In this document: positions 1 through 9,738 of the stretch, one piece after another
Position numbering within the stretch: position 1 is the first letter of the stretch
Layout of the letters: every line of letters begins with the position of its first letter
Origin: Nitrosospira briensis
Lineage (GTDB): Bacteria; Pseudomonadota; Gammaproteobacteria; Burkholderiales; Nitrosomonadaceae
Length of the DNA: 64,000 nt
Assembly (NCBI RefSeq): GCF_900115125.1
Contig: NZ_FOVJ01000003.1
Span: 62,001-126,000, forward strand
Reading direction: 5' to 3'
Made by a program: the position numbers and the translations under genes
The notes under the pieces: model-generated
Databases searched by the model: none
Seen by the model: the letters and a program-made list of their open reading frames with translations, nothing else
Told to the model about the DNA's origin: nothing

Positions 1-2
1 TG

Positions 3-863
3 GTACCGATTGACGTCGTGGCGGGAACATTTGGCGCCCATCTTTACTCGGGCGGCGCCAACGCGGAGATGGCTACTTTTCTCATTATCGTTCTAGCCTT
101 TTTGCTCGCACGTCGTCGAGAAAAAGTGCTGAGAGCACGCGTTCTACTTTGCCTGACCCCGATTGTGCTGGCTCCGCTGTTTATGGGTGAAACAAAAGTT
201 GTTGTCATTCTCCTCCCTTTGATGTTCCTTATCCTCTTTCGCGGCGAAATAGTATCAAGGCCCCATTTTGCCTTGTTGTGGTTTTGCATCGGGGGCCTGC
301 TGTCGGTTGCGGCGGCTTACGCCTATCTCAATACAACGCAATATCACTCACTCGACGACCTGATAACGAATACCCTCGACTATAACGTTTACGACAAGGG
401 TCATGGCGCGTTGAAACTGAATCGCACGTCATCGCTCTCTTTCTGGGCAGCCGAGCAGGGATTGGACAACCCCGTAAGCCCCGTCTTCGGCAATGGCCTG
501 GGCAGCGCACACGAACACACAGGCGGCCATATTGCGAGACGCTATTCTCATTTTGGCGTCGGCCTCACCGCAATGTCCACCCTGCTATGGGACCATGGAA
601 TCGTCGGCACCGCGCTGTTCCTCTCCGTCCTTGTCCTCGCATGGCGCACCGCCGCGTCTTTGCGGCGCCAATCCACGGAAGCCGTTGTACGGGCGGACGC
701 GGCTGCCATCCAGGCGTCCCTGGTACTATTTGCCTTTTACCTGATCTATCGCCTGGCGCTTTTAGAAACTCTTAGCTTTCAGATAGTCTTCGCAGCCTTG
801 CTAGGGTATCTCGCCTGGCTGCACCGCCGACACGTTGCGATGGGATCGCGGACAATCCCATGA
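3..863 (+). CDS. O-antigen polymerase/ligase-like membrane protein (5' partial)
   Basis: The reading frame is open to the left edge of the window, so the N-terminus is missing; the first internal start is a GTG at 18. What remains is about 285 residues with several hydrophobic segments and one long hydrophilic stretch containing the motif NGLGSAHEHTGGH. That arrangement, membrane helices flanking a large periplasmic loop, is typical of the Wzy/WaaL (O-antigen polymerase/ligase) superfamily. Such proteins polymerise or ligate lipid-linked glycan repeats on the periplasmic side. The stop overlaps the next gene's start by 4 bp (ATGA), so it is probably translated together with the flippase downstream. 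The assignment rests on topology and context; polymerase and ligase cannot be told apart. Confidence 0.62.
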   Translation, partial: VPIDVVAGTFGAHLYSGGANAEMATFLIIVLAFLLARRREKVLRARVLLCLTPIVLAPLFMGETKVVVILLPLMFLILFRGEIVSRPHFALLWFCIGGLLSVAAAYAYLNTTQYHSLDDLITNTLDYNVYDKGHGALKLNRTSSLSFWAAEQGLDNPVSPVFGNGLGSAHEHTGGHIARRYSHFGVGLTAMSTLLWDHGIVGTALFLSVLVLAWRTAASLRRQSTEAVVRADAAAIQASLVLFAFYLIYRLALLETLSFQIVFAALLGYLAWLHRRHVAMGSRTIP

Positions 864-2389
864 TAAGCAAGTCCCCTTATTCCGGCGTGTCCCTCCGGCT
901 CGAAATTTGGCATTTCCTGACAGGAAAAATTGCGTCCGCAGTGATGACATTCGTTATCCTGTTATGGATCGTACGCTTGCTACCGGTCACGGAATATGGT
1001 GTTTACGTTACGCTGGTCGCTCAACTGGAATTAGCGATTGCTATTTCCGGGCTGGGGCTGCCCTGGCTTGCTGCGCGCTACCTGCCGGATTATCGCCTGC
1101 ACGCGTCCGGCGCAAAGATTCAAAGGCTGGCGCGACTCCTGCTAATCTGGCTGGCCGTATCTCTCGCCATTTTTACGGGACTGCTGGGAGCGGGCTTGCC
1201 TCATTATCTGTCATGGACCGGTCTAACAGCTTTTCAGGAAGCTGCGACCCTTTACTTGCTGGTACTATATATCGAGGGCATCGGGCGTTTGGTAATTGTA
1301 AGCTTGCTAAGCCCCTTGATGCAGCAGCGAGTGGTACGGTCCAGTCTCGTGCTCCGCCAATTAATGCTTTTTGCATTGCTGCTCCTGACCTCCTTCTTCC
1401 ATGATATGCAACTGGTTGACGTGGTTCGCGCGGAGCTTGTGGCATCCTTCCTTGGCACGTCCCTTGCAATCATCGGTTTGTGGAAGCATTTGGCGAGCCT
1501 GAAGTGTGTTACCAGCAAACCTGATTGGGAGGAACCTCGCCTGGCGGAAATGTGGCGAACCAGTCTCAACATGTACGTCGCGTACCTGCTTACGCTGCTT
1601 TACAGCCCCCAGGTCTTCCAGGTGGTAGTATTGCGTGCCCTCGGGGCGGAGGCGGCGGCAATATTCGGTTTCTTGCGCAGCCTCTACGTTCAAGTCGCGC
1701 ACTATCTTCCCGCTGCTCTGCTGTTTAACCTCATCCGTCCCAAATTGGTGGCTTCCTTCGTGGGTGGGGGCGGAATCAAAGAGCTTGGCCGCAATGCCAA
1801 CATGGCGGGCAAGCTGAGCCTGTTCGGACTTATGCCGCTAATCGTCTTCGCTGCCGTGGGTGGAGCAGATTTGATCAGCTGGCTCTCGGGAGCGCGCTTT
1901 ACAGATACCGGATTTCTATTTCTTGGCTTCATGCTGGCGTTAATTCCCTTTAGCCAGCGCCAGCTTATGGAGAGCATGGCGGTCGCGACCGGGCACGCCG
2001 GTTTATGCCCCCGCGCGGCTGCGAGCGGATTGCTGATGCCACCACTGATGATGGGTTTGCTAAACCTTGGGCTAGGGCTCTGGGCTCCCATAATTGCGCT
2101 GGCGTTAGGGCATCTGCTGTTCAATCTGGTAATTCTCTTCTATTTGGCGCGCTACACCGGTTACCGTCCCGACCTCGCTGGGTTCTACAAGCTCATCACG
2201 GCGGCCGCGGTAGGTTTTCTCGGGACGGTCTGGTTACCGCCGCTGTCCCCGCTGTGGCTACAGGTGCTGGTACATGCTGCCATGGTTATGGTTGCCTTCC
2301 TTTTCATCGCCTGGCTCATCAAACCTTTTGCGGAGGGCGAGCGAGATCGCATCAATTGCTTGATAAAGCGGCCGCTTTTCATTTGGTGA
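860..2389 (+). CDS. Polysaccharide flippase (Wzx/MOP superfamily)
   Basis: 509 residues, hydrophobic throughout, with about 12-14 predicted membrane segments and short charged loops. It begins with an amphipathic stretch and a helix containing EIWHFLTGKIASAVMTF, as in Wzx-type exporters of the MATE/MOP superfamily. The expected role is to flip undecaprenyl-linked repeat units from the cytoplasmic to the periplasmic face. It is translationally coupled on both sides: ATGA with the polymerase-like gene before it and TGATG with the glycosyltransferase after it. Another MOP flippase lies at 58965, and the two are not close copies. Substrate is unknown. Confidence 0.8.
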   Translation: MISKSPYSGVSLRLEIWHFLTGKIASAVMTFVILLWIVRLLPVTEYGVYVTLVAQLELAIAISGLGLPWLAARYLPDYRLHASGAKIQRLARLLLIWLAVSLAIFTGLLGAGLPHYLSWTGLTAFQEAATLYLLVLYIEGIGRLVIVSLLSPLMQQRVVRSSLVLRQLMLFALLLLTSFFHDMQLVDVVRAELVASFLGTSLAIIGLWKHLASLKCVTSKPDWEEPRLAEMWRTSLNMYVAYLLTLLYSPQVFQVVVLRALGAEAAAIFGFLRSLYVQVAHYLPAALLFNLIRPKLVASFVGGGGIKELGRNANMAGKLSLFGLMPLIVFAAVGGADLISWLSGARFTDTGFLFLGFMLALIPFSQRQLMESMAVATGHAGLCPRAAASGLLMPPLMMGLLNLGLGLWAPIIALALGHLLFNLVILFYLARYTGYRPDLAGFYKLITAAAVGFLGTVWLPPLSPLWLQVLVHAAMVMVAFLFIAWLIKPFAEGERDRINCLIKRPLFIW

Positions 2390-3609
2390 TGGGCGTGTCT
2401 TTTCGCCTGCTCTATCTTACGGTCGAAACATGGCCGACCTTCCGCGCCGACGTCGCAGTTCTGTTTGGCAAATATCTGCCGCATCATGGTATTCATTCCG
2501 ACATCGTGACTGGCGAAACGCCTGCCAGTGAGGGAGCGGTGCCCTGGGAGGCTGGTGCGGCTTTCCTCTGCAAAGTATCCGGGGGAAATGTGAAGATGCG
2601 CCTCACCATGTTTCTGCATGGTCTTCGCCATTTGTTCGGCGCGACTCCTGACAGGTATGATGCAATCCAGGTGCGCGATATGCCGGTACTTGGTGTCTTT
2701 GGCCTGCTAACGGCGCGGCTTAAACGGTTGCCATTTTTCTATTGGATGTCATATCCCGTACCGGAAGGACAGATCGCGCTGGCACGCGAGCGCGGTCTCT
2801 CGGCCGGGTTGATAAAATTTGCTGTCCCCTGGACCTGCGGCCGGGTGGGACGCTTCGTGCTGTATCGCATTGTTCTGCCACGCGCAAATCATGTTTTTGT
2901 ACAATCCGAGCGGATGAAGCAGGATATGGTCGCGCGAGGCATCGCGGCGGCGCGGATGACGCCGGTGCCAATGGGCATACATTTAGAGGATTGTCTTCCC
3001 GCAGAAATCGTGCCGGCGTCAAACTCGCGCTTGGCGGGCCGGCGCGTCCTGGTTTATCTCGGTACGCTGGAACGGCCACGTCGCATTGAACGTTTGTTCG
3101 AGATGCTGGCACTGGTGAAAAGACAAGTGCCGCAGGCTTTGTTAGTATTGGCTGGCGATACGGTAGACGATGTGCATAGAGCATGGCTGAAGGGGCAGGC
3201 ACAGAACGCGGGCGTGGCCGATGACGTGCTCTGGACCGGTTGGTTGCCCACCCGTGAAGCCTGGCGCTATGTCAAAGCTGCGGAGATAGGCCTCTCACCA
3301 TTCCCCTCCGGTTTCCTGCTGGACTCCGCATCTCCTACAAAAGTGCCTGAGTATCTTGCCTTCGGGCTTCCCGTAGTGTGCAACAACAACCCGGACCAGG
3401 CTGCGGTAATCAGCGCCAGCGGGGCTGGTCGGTGTGTACCATACACTGCAGACGATTTTGCGGATGCGGTGTGCGAATTGTTGGAGCTGGATGGGCAGAG
3501 TCGCAGCAACATGCGTGCTTCCGGCCAGCGCTACGTCGCCGAAAACAGGGATTACCGCCTGCTCGCGAACATGGTCGCGCGACAATATGAATCAATATTT
3601 TTAAAATAA
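2389..3609 (+). CDS. Glycosyltransferase family 4
   Basis: The ATG at 2389 overlaps the flippase stop (TGATG), giving 406 residues, the usual length for GT4. The frame stays open further upstream inside the flippase gene, but that part looks like a shadow. Features are a GT-B fold with an N-terminal acceptor half, a central VFVQSERMKQDM segment and a PVPMGIHLED loop, then a C-terminal nucleotide-sugar half with LVYLGTLERPRRIERLFEML and a late SPTKVPEYLAFGLPVV segment carrying the donor-binding glutamate. It should transfer a sugar from a nucleotide donor to a lipid-linked glycan at the cytoplasmic membrane. Donor and acceptor cannot be read from sequence. Confidence 0.85.
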   Translation: MGVSFRLLYLTVETWPTFRADVAVLFGKYLPHHGIHSDIVTGETPASEGAVPWEAGAAFLCKVSGGNVKMRLTMFLHGLRHLFGATPDRYDAIQVRDMPVLGVFGLLTARLKRLPFFYWMSYPVPEGQIALARERGLSAGLIKFAVPWTCGRVGRFVLYRIVLPRANHVFVQSERMKQDMVARGIAAARMTPVPMGIHLEDCLPAEIVPASNSRLAGRRVLVYLGTLERPRRIERLFEMLALVKRQVPQALLVLAGDTVDDVHRAWLKGQAQNAGVADDVLWTGWLPTREAWRYVKAAEIGLSPFPSGFLLDSASPTKVPEYLAFGLPVVCNNNPDQAAVISASGAGRCVPYTADDFADAVCELLELDGQSRSNMRASGQRYVAENRDYRLLANMVARQYESIFLK

Positions 3610-3709
3610 GCCTTACCCAGCGGCTGTTAACGCATTGAGGTTTTTGAGAGTCGGCGTTTTGCTTACGGGGATTCAAGCAATTGTTAGCATCTTACTATTA
3701 GGTGTCGAA

Positions 3710-5041
3710 ATGAAAAAAATTAGCAAACTTGCAAGAGGCGTTCTTGAAGTCTTGCCGGATGAAGGCAGAATAATAAAAACTTCCGTACGTAAGGTCCTGG
3801 TGGGCAAAGAGCTCGCTCTAAGTAAATTGACGCACCATTTCGGGGGCATGACATTGCCCGATCCGCGCGTTGTCCATTGGCTGCCTCCTGAGCAAATCGA
3901 GTTTGCCACTTGCCTGAAGAATGAAAGTTCTGACTGGGAGGATTGGGTCTTCCGTCAAACAGGGCGCCTGAAGCGTGTGCATGACGGGGAGTGGGACCTA
4001 TTGAAGTACCCGGTCGCCTCCATGCGCATATGTACCGCAATCGAGGGGCGCATGAAGCAGGGGGAGAGCTGGGAAACGTCGGAATACTATCAGGTAGCCG
4101 TTAGGCAGATAGAGGGGGGCCGAAAGGTTTGGGGTTGCACGAACCGCGCTGATTTCAATAAACATTGCAACAAGATCGATCGGTTAATCGACTCGATCGT
4201 GAAGCACGGCTATCGCGAAAGCAAGGAATTTGACAACCGGTCCCGGGCAGATACCTCGCTAGGCCAGAGTGAAGTTCTGATAAATATCAGCCGTGACGGT
4301 TTTCCCTTATTTCAAGACGGACGCCATCGACTTGCTATTGCGCGCGTTCTCGGTGTTAAAGAAATCCCGGTACAGATAATGATCAGGCATGTCGAGTGGC
4401 AGGTTTTTCGTGAGTTCATGCATCGGATGGCGCGCGGGAGCGGTGGAGCATGCAAAGCAGGTTTTCTCTATCAGATGCCGATCCATTTTGATCTGAGCGA
4501 TATTCCATCCGAGCATGGTTGTGAAGACAGGTGGAACGCGATCTCGCAACATATTCCTGCCGCGACGGAGACTGCACTGGATATCGGTTGCAATCTCGGT
4601 TTTTTCTGCCACAAGCTCGAAGCCCTGGGATACAGGTGCTTTGGTATCGAATATCAACCTGATATCGCGTATGCCGCCCGAAAAATCTCACAGGCGGAAA
4701 AACGGCGCTTTAAGATAGTTGCAGGTGACGTTCTCGCCGCAGAGTTATTTCGCGATATTGGGACATTCAGGTTTGGTATCGTAAATGCCCTGAATATATT
4801 TCACCACTTCATAAAGACCGAAACTGGCTATACAAGGCTCAAGGAGTTTATGAAACGCGTTCGGGCAGATATCATGTTCTTCGAGCCGCATCGCCTGGAT
4901 GAGCCGCAGATGCAGGGGGCGTTTTTCAATCCATCCCCGGAAGAATTTGTTGGGCTGATAAAAGACTGGGGCGACTTTCGATCCTCGACCCCCATTTACT
5001 CAGCAGGTGATGGACGCACAATCTACAAACTCGTTCGGTAA
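3710..5041 (+). CDS. ParB-like domain fused to SAM-dependent methyltransferase
   Basis: I place the start at ATG 3710, five bases after an AGGTG ribosome-binding site; an in-frame TTG at 3635 has no such site. The 443-residue protein has two recognisable parts. Around residues 190-225 the segment FQDGRHRLAIARVLGVKEIP matches the ParB/sulfiredoxin-like fold (DGxHRxxAxxxLG...VPV). From about residue 285 a class I methyltransferase begins, with SAM motif I LDIGCNLGFF near 289, then FGIEYQPDIA and a GIVNALNIFHHF motif IV region. It sits between GT4 and glycoside hydrolase genes, so the substrate is probably a sugar or glycan intermediate. What the ParB-like part does here is unknown. Confidence 0.72.
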   Translation: MKKISKLARGVLEVLPDEGRIIKTSVRKVLVGKELALSKLTHHFGGMTLPDPRVVHWLPPEQIEFATCLKNESSDWEDWVFRQTGRLKRVHDGEWDLLKYPVASMRICTAIEGRMKQGESWETSEYYQVAVRQIEGGRKVWGCTNRADFNKHCNKIDRLIDSIVKHGYRESKEFDNRSRADTSLGQSEVLINISRDGFPLFQDGRHRLAIARVLGVKEIPVQIMIRHVEWQVFREFMHRMARGSGGACKAGFLYQMPIHFDLSDIPSEHGCEDRWNAISQHIPAATETALDIGCNLGFFCHKLEALGYRCFGIEYQPDIAYAARKISQAEKRRFKIVAGDVLAAELFRDIGTFRFGIVNALNIFHHFIKTETGYTRLKEFMKRVRADIMFFEPHRLDEPQMQGAFFNPSPEEFVGLIKDWGDFRSSTPIYSAGDGRTIYKLVR

Positions 5042-5195
5042 ATTGCCCGCAGACGCAAATTGACCGGGTGGATTTTTACGGATGGACTATCATGATTTAT
5101 AAGCTGTTCAGTTTCAGGTGATTTTGCTCATCCCGAGTTGACCTCGCCTTGACCTAACCGCGTTCAGCGGGAAGAACGAACATGGGGAGTACGCA

Positions 5196-7439
5196 GTGTT
5201 CCAATTACTTCGTGGTTTCATGGTTGTGCCGTTTGTTATATTTCCGCTGATTATGGCAAACGCGGTGCTAGCTAAAGACGGTTGGCGCCAGGTTGCCGAT
5301 CATGACCTTTCTGTAGACGCTGGAAGCGCACTTGATTTCTCTGCTCTCGTGGAACCTGGTCCGGCCGGAAAGAATGGCTGGGCCATTGCATTACCAGAGG
5401 GGCATCTCGGCTTCGAACATCGCGCGACGCCGCAGCGATTTCTGATTGCATCCATGGTCTTCACCAAATCGAATAATGGAGGAGTGCCCGACAAGGCAGG
5501 AACGGAGCGTCTAGTTCAGCAGCTCAAGCGCAGTGGCTACAACCTCGTGCGTCTGCATTTCGTAGACGCTTATCTGATGCACGACCGGATGAAGGATTTC
5601 GATTTCGATCCGGAGCAGTTCGACCGATTGCATTATCTGCTTGCGCAACTCAAGGCCGCAGGCATCTATTGGATCGTCGACGGCCTGGCCTCCGATAACG
5701 GTGCCTGGGGAAACGTGCAGCCTCACCGCTGGGTGAAAAAACACCGTGCAAAGCTGGATGTGCTTACAAGTGAAAAAGGCTTCCGGCATTGGGCGACGCT
5801 AGTTGAACGCGTGTGGGGTGCAAAGAATCCGTATACCGGGAGTGTGCCGCTGCAAGACCCTGCAATGCTGGGGATTATTTTGGTCAACGAGGGCTCCGTC
5901 GGCTTTATGGCCACCCTTGACGGAGGAGTTTACCCCAATGTGTTAGCCCCACTGTTCCAGTCGTGGTTGAAGACAAGGTATGGTACGGATGCAGCCTTGC
6001 AAAAGGCGTGGGGCAGGACGCTGGAGAAGGGAGAATCTCTTGCGGCTTCAGTGCGCATGCCCAAAACCATACGCGGCAAATCGCCGCGCGACGCGGACTT
6101 TGCCCGCTTTGTATCGGAATTGGAGCGCAGCGCTTACACAAAGATGAACGAACACGTACGGAAGCTAGGGTTCAAGGGGTTGACCACTGCCTACGACAAC
6201 TGGCCTGAGATGGGTCCGGACATCTCTCGTCAAGCGCTTGACTGGGTCGATATGCATGCCTACCACGCCTATCCCACCAAGATGGCCGACCCGGGTTCCC
6301 GTATTCCTCAAACCAGCGTACACAGCAACAGTGCAAAATTTGTGCGCGGACTTAGCAGCACGCGGCAATGGGGCAAACCATTTACGGTTTCCGAATATGG
6401 CCAGATATTCTGGAACCGTTTTCGCCATGAGTCTGCCGCGCTGGTTCCCGCCTTTGCTGCGCACCAGGGTTTTGATGCGATTTGCCAGTACGGTGAAATC
6501 CCGATTCAAGTTGATTATGGTTCTTCGCCTTATACCCGGCGTCAGGCCATCTACCCCTACAACATTGGCGCTGATCCAATAGCTCGTGCCGGTGAGCGAC
6601 TCGCCGCCGTATTATTCCTCCGTGGCGACGTGGCTGCTTCACCCAATCACATCCGCGTACACTGGGATGCCGACAAAGTCCATGCCAGAAGCGCCGGCTG
6701 GGAATATATGCCGGAAGAACTTTCCAAGCTCGCCTTCATCTCTCCCCTAGGGCTGGACTTCCGCCCGATTCCACAGGCCCCCAAGTCTGGTGAGTTGTGG
6801 GTCAACCTTACAGGATCGCAACCGTGGTGGAGCGTGAAAACGGAGAAGGGCCCGGCCGCCGGACGGGATTTGCGCTCTGATAGCGTAGCGGCGTTGCGCG
6901 ACAGGGGAATCATAGACTCTGGTAATCTCTCCCAGCCCGGGAACCGACGTTTTCAGTCCGACACGGGGCAGTTCCTGATCGACTCGGGGGCGGGCTTGAT
7001 CAAGGTAAACACCGACCGTACAGTTGCACTGGTGTTCAATGGCGGTAATGCTTCTGCCGGTGCCTTGAGCATACGCTCCGCAAGTGTGCCGGTACTATTT
7101 GCGGTGTCGTCGCTGGACGGCAAACCCATTACCCAAAGCCGACGCATGCTGCTCTGGGCCTTGACGGATGCCATCAACACCGGCATGACATTTGCAGATG
7201 CGGAACGTACAACGCTCAAAGCCATCGGTAAATTTCCACCGCAATTGCAAACGATCTCCGCCGTTATAAAAGTTGCTACGGAACACGGTGCCGAATTGAA
7301 GGCCTGGCCGCTCAGCCTGAGTGGTGTGAGACGTGAGCCGATCCCTCTTACCCGCGTGGGAGATGCGGTCGAATTGCAGCTGGATACTGCCAGGATGCCC
7401 GAAGGCCCCGCGGTTTTTTTCGAGATTGCTACCAAATGA
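5196..7439 (+). CDS. Secreted glycoside hydrolase, clan GH-A-like
   Basis: The start is GTG 5196, preceded by GGGGAG at a spacing of 6. The first 26 or so residues form a signal peptide ending in ANAVLA, so the 747-residue product is exported. The N-terminal half reads as a (beta/alpha)8 barrel: NLVRLHFVDAYLMHDRM, an acid/base candidate in ILVNEGS (Glu 232) and a nucleophile candidate in FTVSEYGQ (Glu 400), the spacing expected for retaining clan GH-A enzymes. The C-terminal third (from about residue 540) looks like beta-sandwich accessory domains. A hydrolase among glycosyltransferases usually trims or depolymerises the polymer made by the same locus. The GH family number is not assigned. 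Confidence 0.74.
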   Translation: MFQLLRGFMVVPFVIFPLIMANAVLAKDGWRQVADHDLSVDAGSALDFSALVEPGPAGKNGWAIALPEGHLGFEHRATPQRFLIASMVFTKSNNGGVPDKAGTERLVQQLKRSGYNLVRLHFVDAYLMHDRMKDFDFDPEQFDRLHYLLAQLKAAGIYWIVDGLASDNGAWGNVQPHRWVKKHRAKLDVLTSEKGFRHWATLVERVWGAKNPYTGSVPLQDPAMLGIILVNEGSVGFMATLDGGVYPNVLAPLFQSWLKTRYGTDAALQKAWGRTLEKGESLAASVRMPKTIRGKSPRDADFARFVSELERSAYTKMNEHVRKLGFKGLTTAYDNWPEMGPDISRQALDWVDMHAYHAYPTKMADPGSRIPQTSVHSNSAKFVRGLSSTRQWGKPFTVSEYGQIFWNRFRHESAALVPAFAAHQGFDAICQYGEIPIQVDYGSSPYTRRQAIYPYNIGADPIARAGERLAAVLFLRGDVAASPNHIRVHWDADKVHARSAGWEYMPEELSKLAFISPLGLDFRPIPQAPKSGELWVNLTGSQPWWSVKTEKGPAAGRDLRSDSVAALRDRGIIDSGNLSQPGNRRFQSDTGQFLIDSGAGLIKVNTDRTVALVFNGGNASAGALSIRSASVPVLFAVSSLDGKPITQSRRMLLWALTDAINTGMTFADAERTTLKAIGKFPPQLQTISAVIKVATEHGAELKAWPLSLSGVRREPIPLTRVGDAVELQLDTARMPEGPAVFFEIATK

Positions 7440-7641
7440 TGCGCCTCGGCTGCAAGATAAAGGGATAAATGGCTTTCGAACTTCTGAAGCACGAAGTTCA
7501 AAGGCCTGAAGCGAACTCAGGCACGATCAATGGCTCCCGCCAGCGCTTGAATCCGATAAAAAAATAGACTTCTATCCTGTTTACCAGGATTGCGAGACTG
7601 AGATATCAATACAGATCAATGAACCGCAGAAAAACGTACTC

Positions 7642-8883
7642 ATGAGTACTATACGGGTTCGTACCTTTTATCCTGCGGATCCGGCCGGTGTTGTGCCCGG
7701 TGGTATCGACACTTTTATTCGGGGCATTATCAAGTGGTCGCCTGACGATATCGAATTCAGCCTGATCGGTATAACCACCGACCCGGTTTTGCGTCCTGTT
7801 GCCCGCTGGACCCGCTGCAGGGTGGGTAGGCGTGAGTTTGATTTTTTTCCGGTTGTCCAGGTGGTCGCTTCCGGCAATCACCCTCGCATACCGCTCTCGC
7901 TTCGCTATACGCTTGCCACCGCGCTGGCATATAGGAACCTTGGGCGCGAATTCGACATTTTCGAGTTTCATCGCGTTGAACCGGGCGTGTTATTCCGCGC
8001 TGACCCGCGGCCAAAGAACGCTTTTTTTCATCAGAACACGACGGTGATCCGAACGAAAGAGGCTGACATTCTGTGGAAGTACCTGCCGGCAGCTTATGAG
8101 GCTATCGAGCATAGAATCATGGCGGGGCTCGCATCGGCCTGGTGTGTGCGAGAAGACGGTGTCTCCGCCCTGCAAGCTCGTTACCCATCACAAGCCGAAA
8201 CGATCAGGTTTATCCCCACCTGGGTGGATACTGATGTATTTTTCCCTCTCGATGCGGAGGCGCGCGCGGGGCAGCGAAAAAAATTTGCCGCGAAATTCAA
8301 TATCGATCCGGCCATGTCGTGGATTGTCTCGGTTGGCAGGCTAGATATGCAGAAAAATCCGGCACTCCTGCTCGCAGCCTTCGCCCGGCTGGTAACTGCA
8401 GGTCGGTCCGTTGCGCTCCTTTTGATCGGGGACGGCGTTTTACGCGCCGAACTGGAAAGCCGTGTCACGCTTGAGGGTATGTCGGCACGAGTAAGCTTTC
8501 TGGGGCTTCGCCGGCAGGATGAAATCGCCGCTATTCTCGCGGCCTCAGACGTCTTCGCGCTGGCGTCGGCATACGAGGGCATGTCGATGGCAATTCTGGA
8601 AGCACTTGGGTGCGGCCTCCCCGTGGCCGCCACTGACGTTGGGGAAGTGCGTAAAACTGTATTTCCGGGGGTGAACGGCGCACTTGCAGAAGATCACAGC
8701 GTTGAAGGGTTCGCCGCTTGTCTTGAAGATGTGCTCGATCATAGGGGTAACTATCGTGGTGAGCCCGCCGTACGGTCGGTTCGGGCTTTCCACCCGGCTG
8801 AAATACTGAAGCCGGTGTATGACAACTATCGGGAACTCGCCGTTCGCCGGAGCGCCAGGAAACTGAGAGAAACGCATGGATGA
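7642..8883 (+). CDS. Glycosyltransferase family 4
   Basis: 413 residues with a GT-B layout. The N-terminal half starts with the glycine loop AGVVPGGIDTFIRG. The C-terminal half has SVGRLDMQKNPALLLAAFA and an EX7E donor-site motif in EGMSMAILEALGCGLPVA (Glu 312 and Glu 320). It should act at the cytoplasmic face of the membrane on a lipid-linked acceptor. The ATG at 7642 lacks a strong ribosome-binding site and follows about 200 bp of non-coding DNA, so this may be a new transcriptional start. The gene overlaps the WecG-family gene by 8 bp, pointing to coupled translation. Donor sugar unknown. Confidence 0.86.
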   Translation: MSTIRVRTFYPADPAGVVPGGIDTFIRGIIKWSPDDIEFSLIGITTDPVLRPVARWTRCRVGRREFDFFPVVQVVASGNHPRIPLSLRYTLATALAYRNLGREFDIFEFHRVEPGVLFRADPRPKNAFFHQNTTVIRTKEADILWKYLPAAYEAIEHRIMAGLASAWCVREDGVSALQARYPSQAETIRFIPTWVDTDVFFPLDAEARAGQRKKFAAKFNIDPAMSWIVSVGRLDMQKNPALLLAAFARLVTAGRSVALLLIGDGVLRAELESRVTLEGMSARVSFLGLRRQDEIAAILAASDVFALASAYEGMSMAILEALGCGLPVAATDVGEVRKTVFPGVNGALAEDHSVEGFAACLEDVLDHRGNYRGEPAVRSVRAFHPAEILKPVYDNYRELAVRRSARKLRETHG

Positions 8884-9649
8884 AGCAAAGCCGAGCTATC
8901 CCGAGCGTCATCGTGGCCTCGTTGTTGGCATACCAATCGACGCAGTGGACTGGCAGACGGCGCGGCAGACGCTCGGCAATTGGGCCGAGGCACAGGAATC
9001 CCGTTACGTCTGCATTTGTAATGTTCATTCCGTAATCACAGCCAGCCGGGATGGCAGTTACCACCGGGTCATCGCCGAAGCGGATATGGCGACTCCGGAT
9101 GGAGCGCCCGTAGCCTGGACTTTGAGGCGAAAGGGCTTTATCGGACAAGCCCGGATCACTGGTCCCGACCTGATGTGGCAATTATGCGAGGACGCGTCGC
9201 GACGAAACGTCAAGGTCGGGCTCTTCGGTTCTACGCCCGACACGTTGAAAAATTTACGTGGAGCATTAGCAGAGACTTTTCCAGGACTCGATATTCCCTT
9301 TTGTGTCTCGCCACCATTTGGGCAGTTTGATTATGAGGATCACCAGCTTTGCGACAGAATCAACTCCAGTGGCATCGGACTCCTGTTCGTCGGTCTGGGA
9401 TGTCCCAAGCAGGAAATATGGATGTCGCTACATCGCGGCCGGGTACGGGCCGTGATGATCGGCGTGGGGTTCGCATTCAGTTATCATGCCGGAATCATTC
9501 CACGCGCCCCAGTCTGGATGCAAGCGAGGGGCCTCGAATGGCTGTATCGTCTGTACTCGGAGCCCCGCCGCCTATGGCGGCGCTATTTTGTTACCAATTT
9601 CCTGTTTATCGTCAAGACTGCGCGCGAATGGGCCAAAGGGGAATTGTAG
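8876..9649 (+). CDS. WecG/TagA/CpsF family glycosyltransferase
   Basis: 257 residues, the full usual length for GT26. Diagnostic segments are MATPDGAPVAW (with the conserved Asp near residue 75), RITGPDLMWQLCEDA, KVGLFGSTPDTL, LLFVGLGCPKQEIW and a C-terminal PRRLWRRYFVTNFLFI. Family members transfer ManNAc or ManNAcA from UDP to a polyprenol-linked GlcNAc. The donor fits the neighbourhood, since a UDP-GlcNAc 2-epimerase (wecB) lies 4.5 kb downstream and would supply UDP-ManNAc. No UDP-ManNAc dehydrogenase (wecC) is apparent, so ManNAc rather than ManNAcA is the simpler guess. Confidence 0.9.
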   Translation: MDEAKPSYPERHRGLVVGIPIDAVDWQTARQTLGNWAEAQESRYVCICNVHSVITASRDGSYHRVIAEADMATPDGAPVAWTLRRKGFIGQARITGPDLMWQLCEDASRRNVKVGLFGSTPDTLKNLRGALAETFPGLDIPFCVSPPFGQFDYEDHQLCDRINSSGIGLLFVGLGCPKQEIWMSLHRGRVRAVMIGVGFAFSYHAGIIPRAPVWMQARGLEWLYRLYSEPRRLWRRYFVTNFLFIVKTAREWAKGEL

Positions 9650-9738
9650 CTTGCGCGACAATTCCCCAATGAGCATTTTACTGGAGTAACATCGGCCGGC
9701 GAACACTGAGCCGGACAGCTTAGCTTCAGTTCCATTCT

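Noticed and set aside
2005-2388. An extended N-terminus for the GT4 protein starting inside the flippase gene
   Set aside because: The extra residues do not resemble a GT4 start, and the ATG at 2389 gives the normal length and a TGATG coupling.
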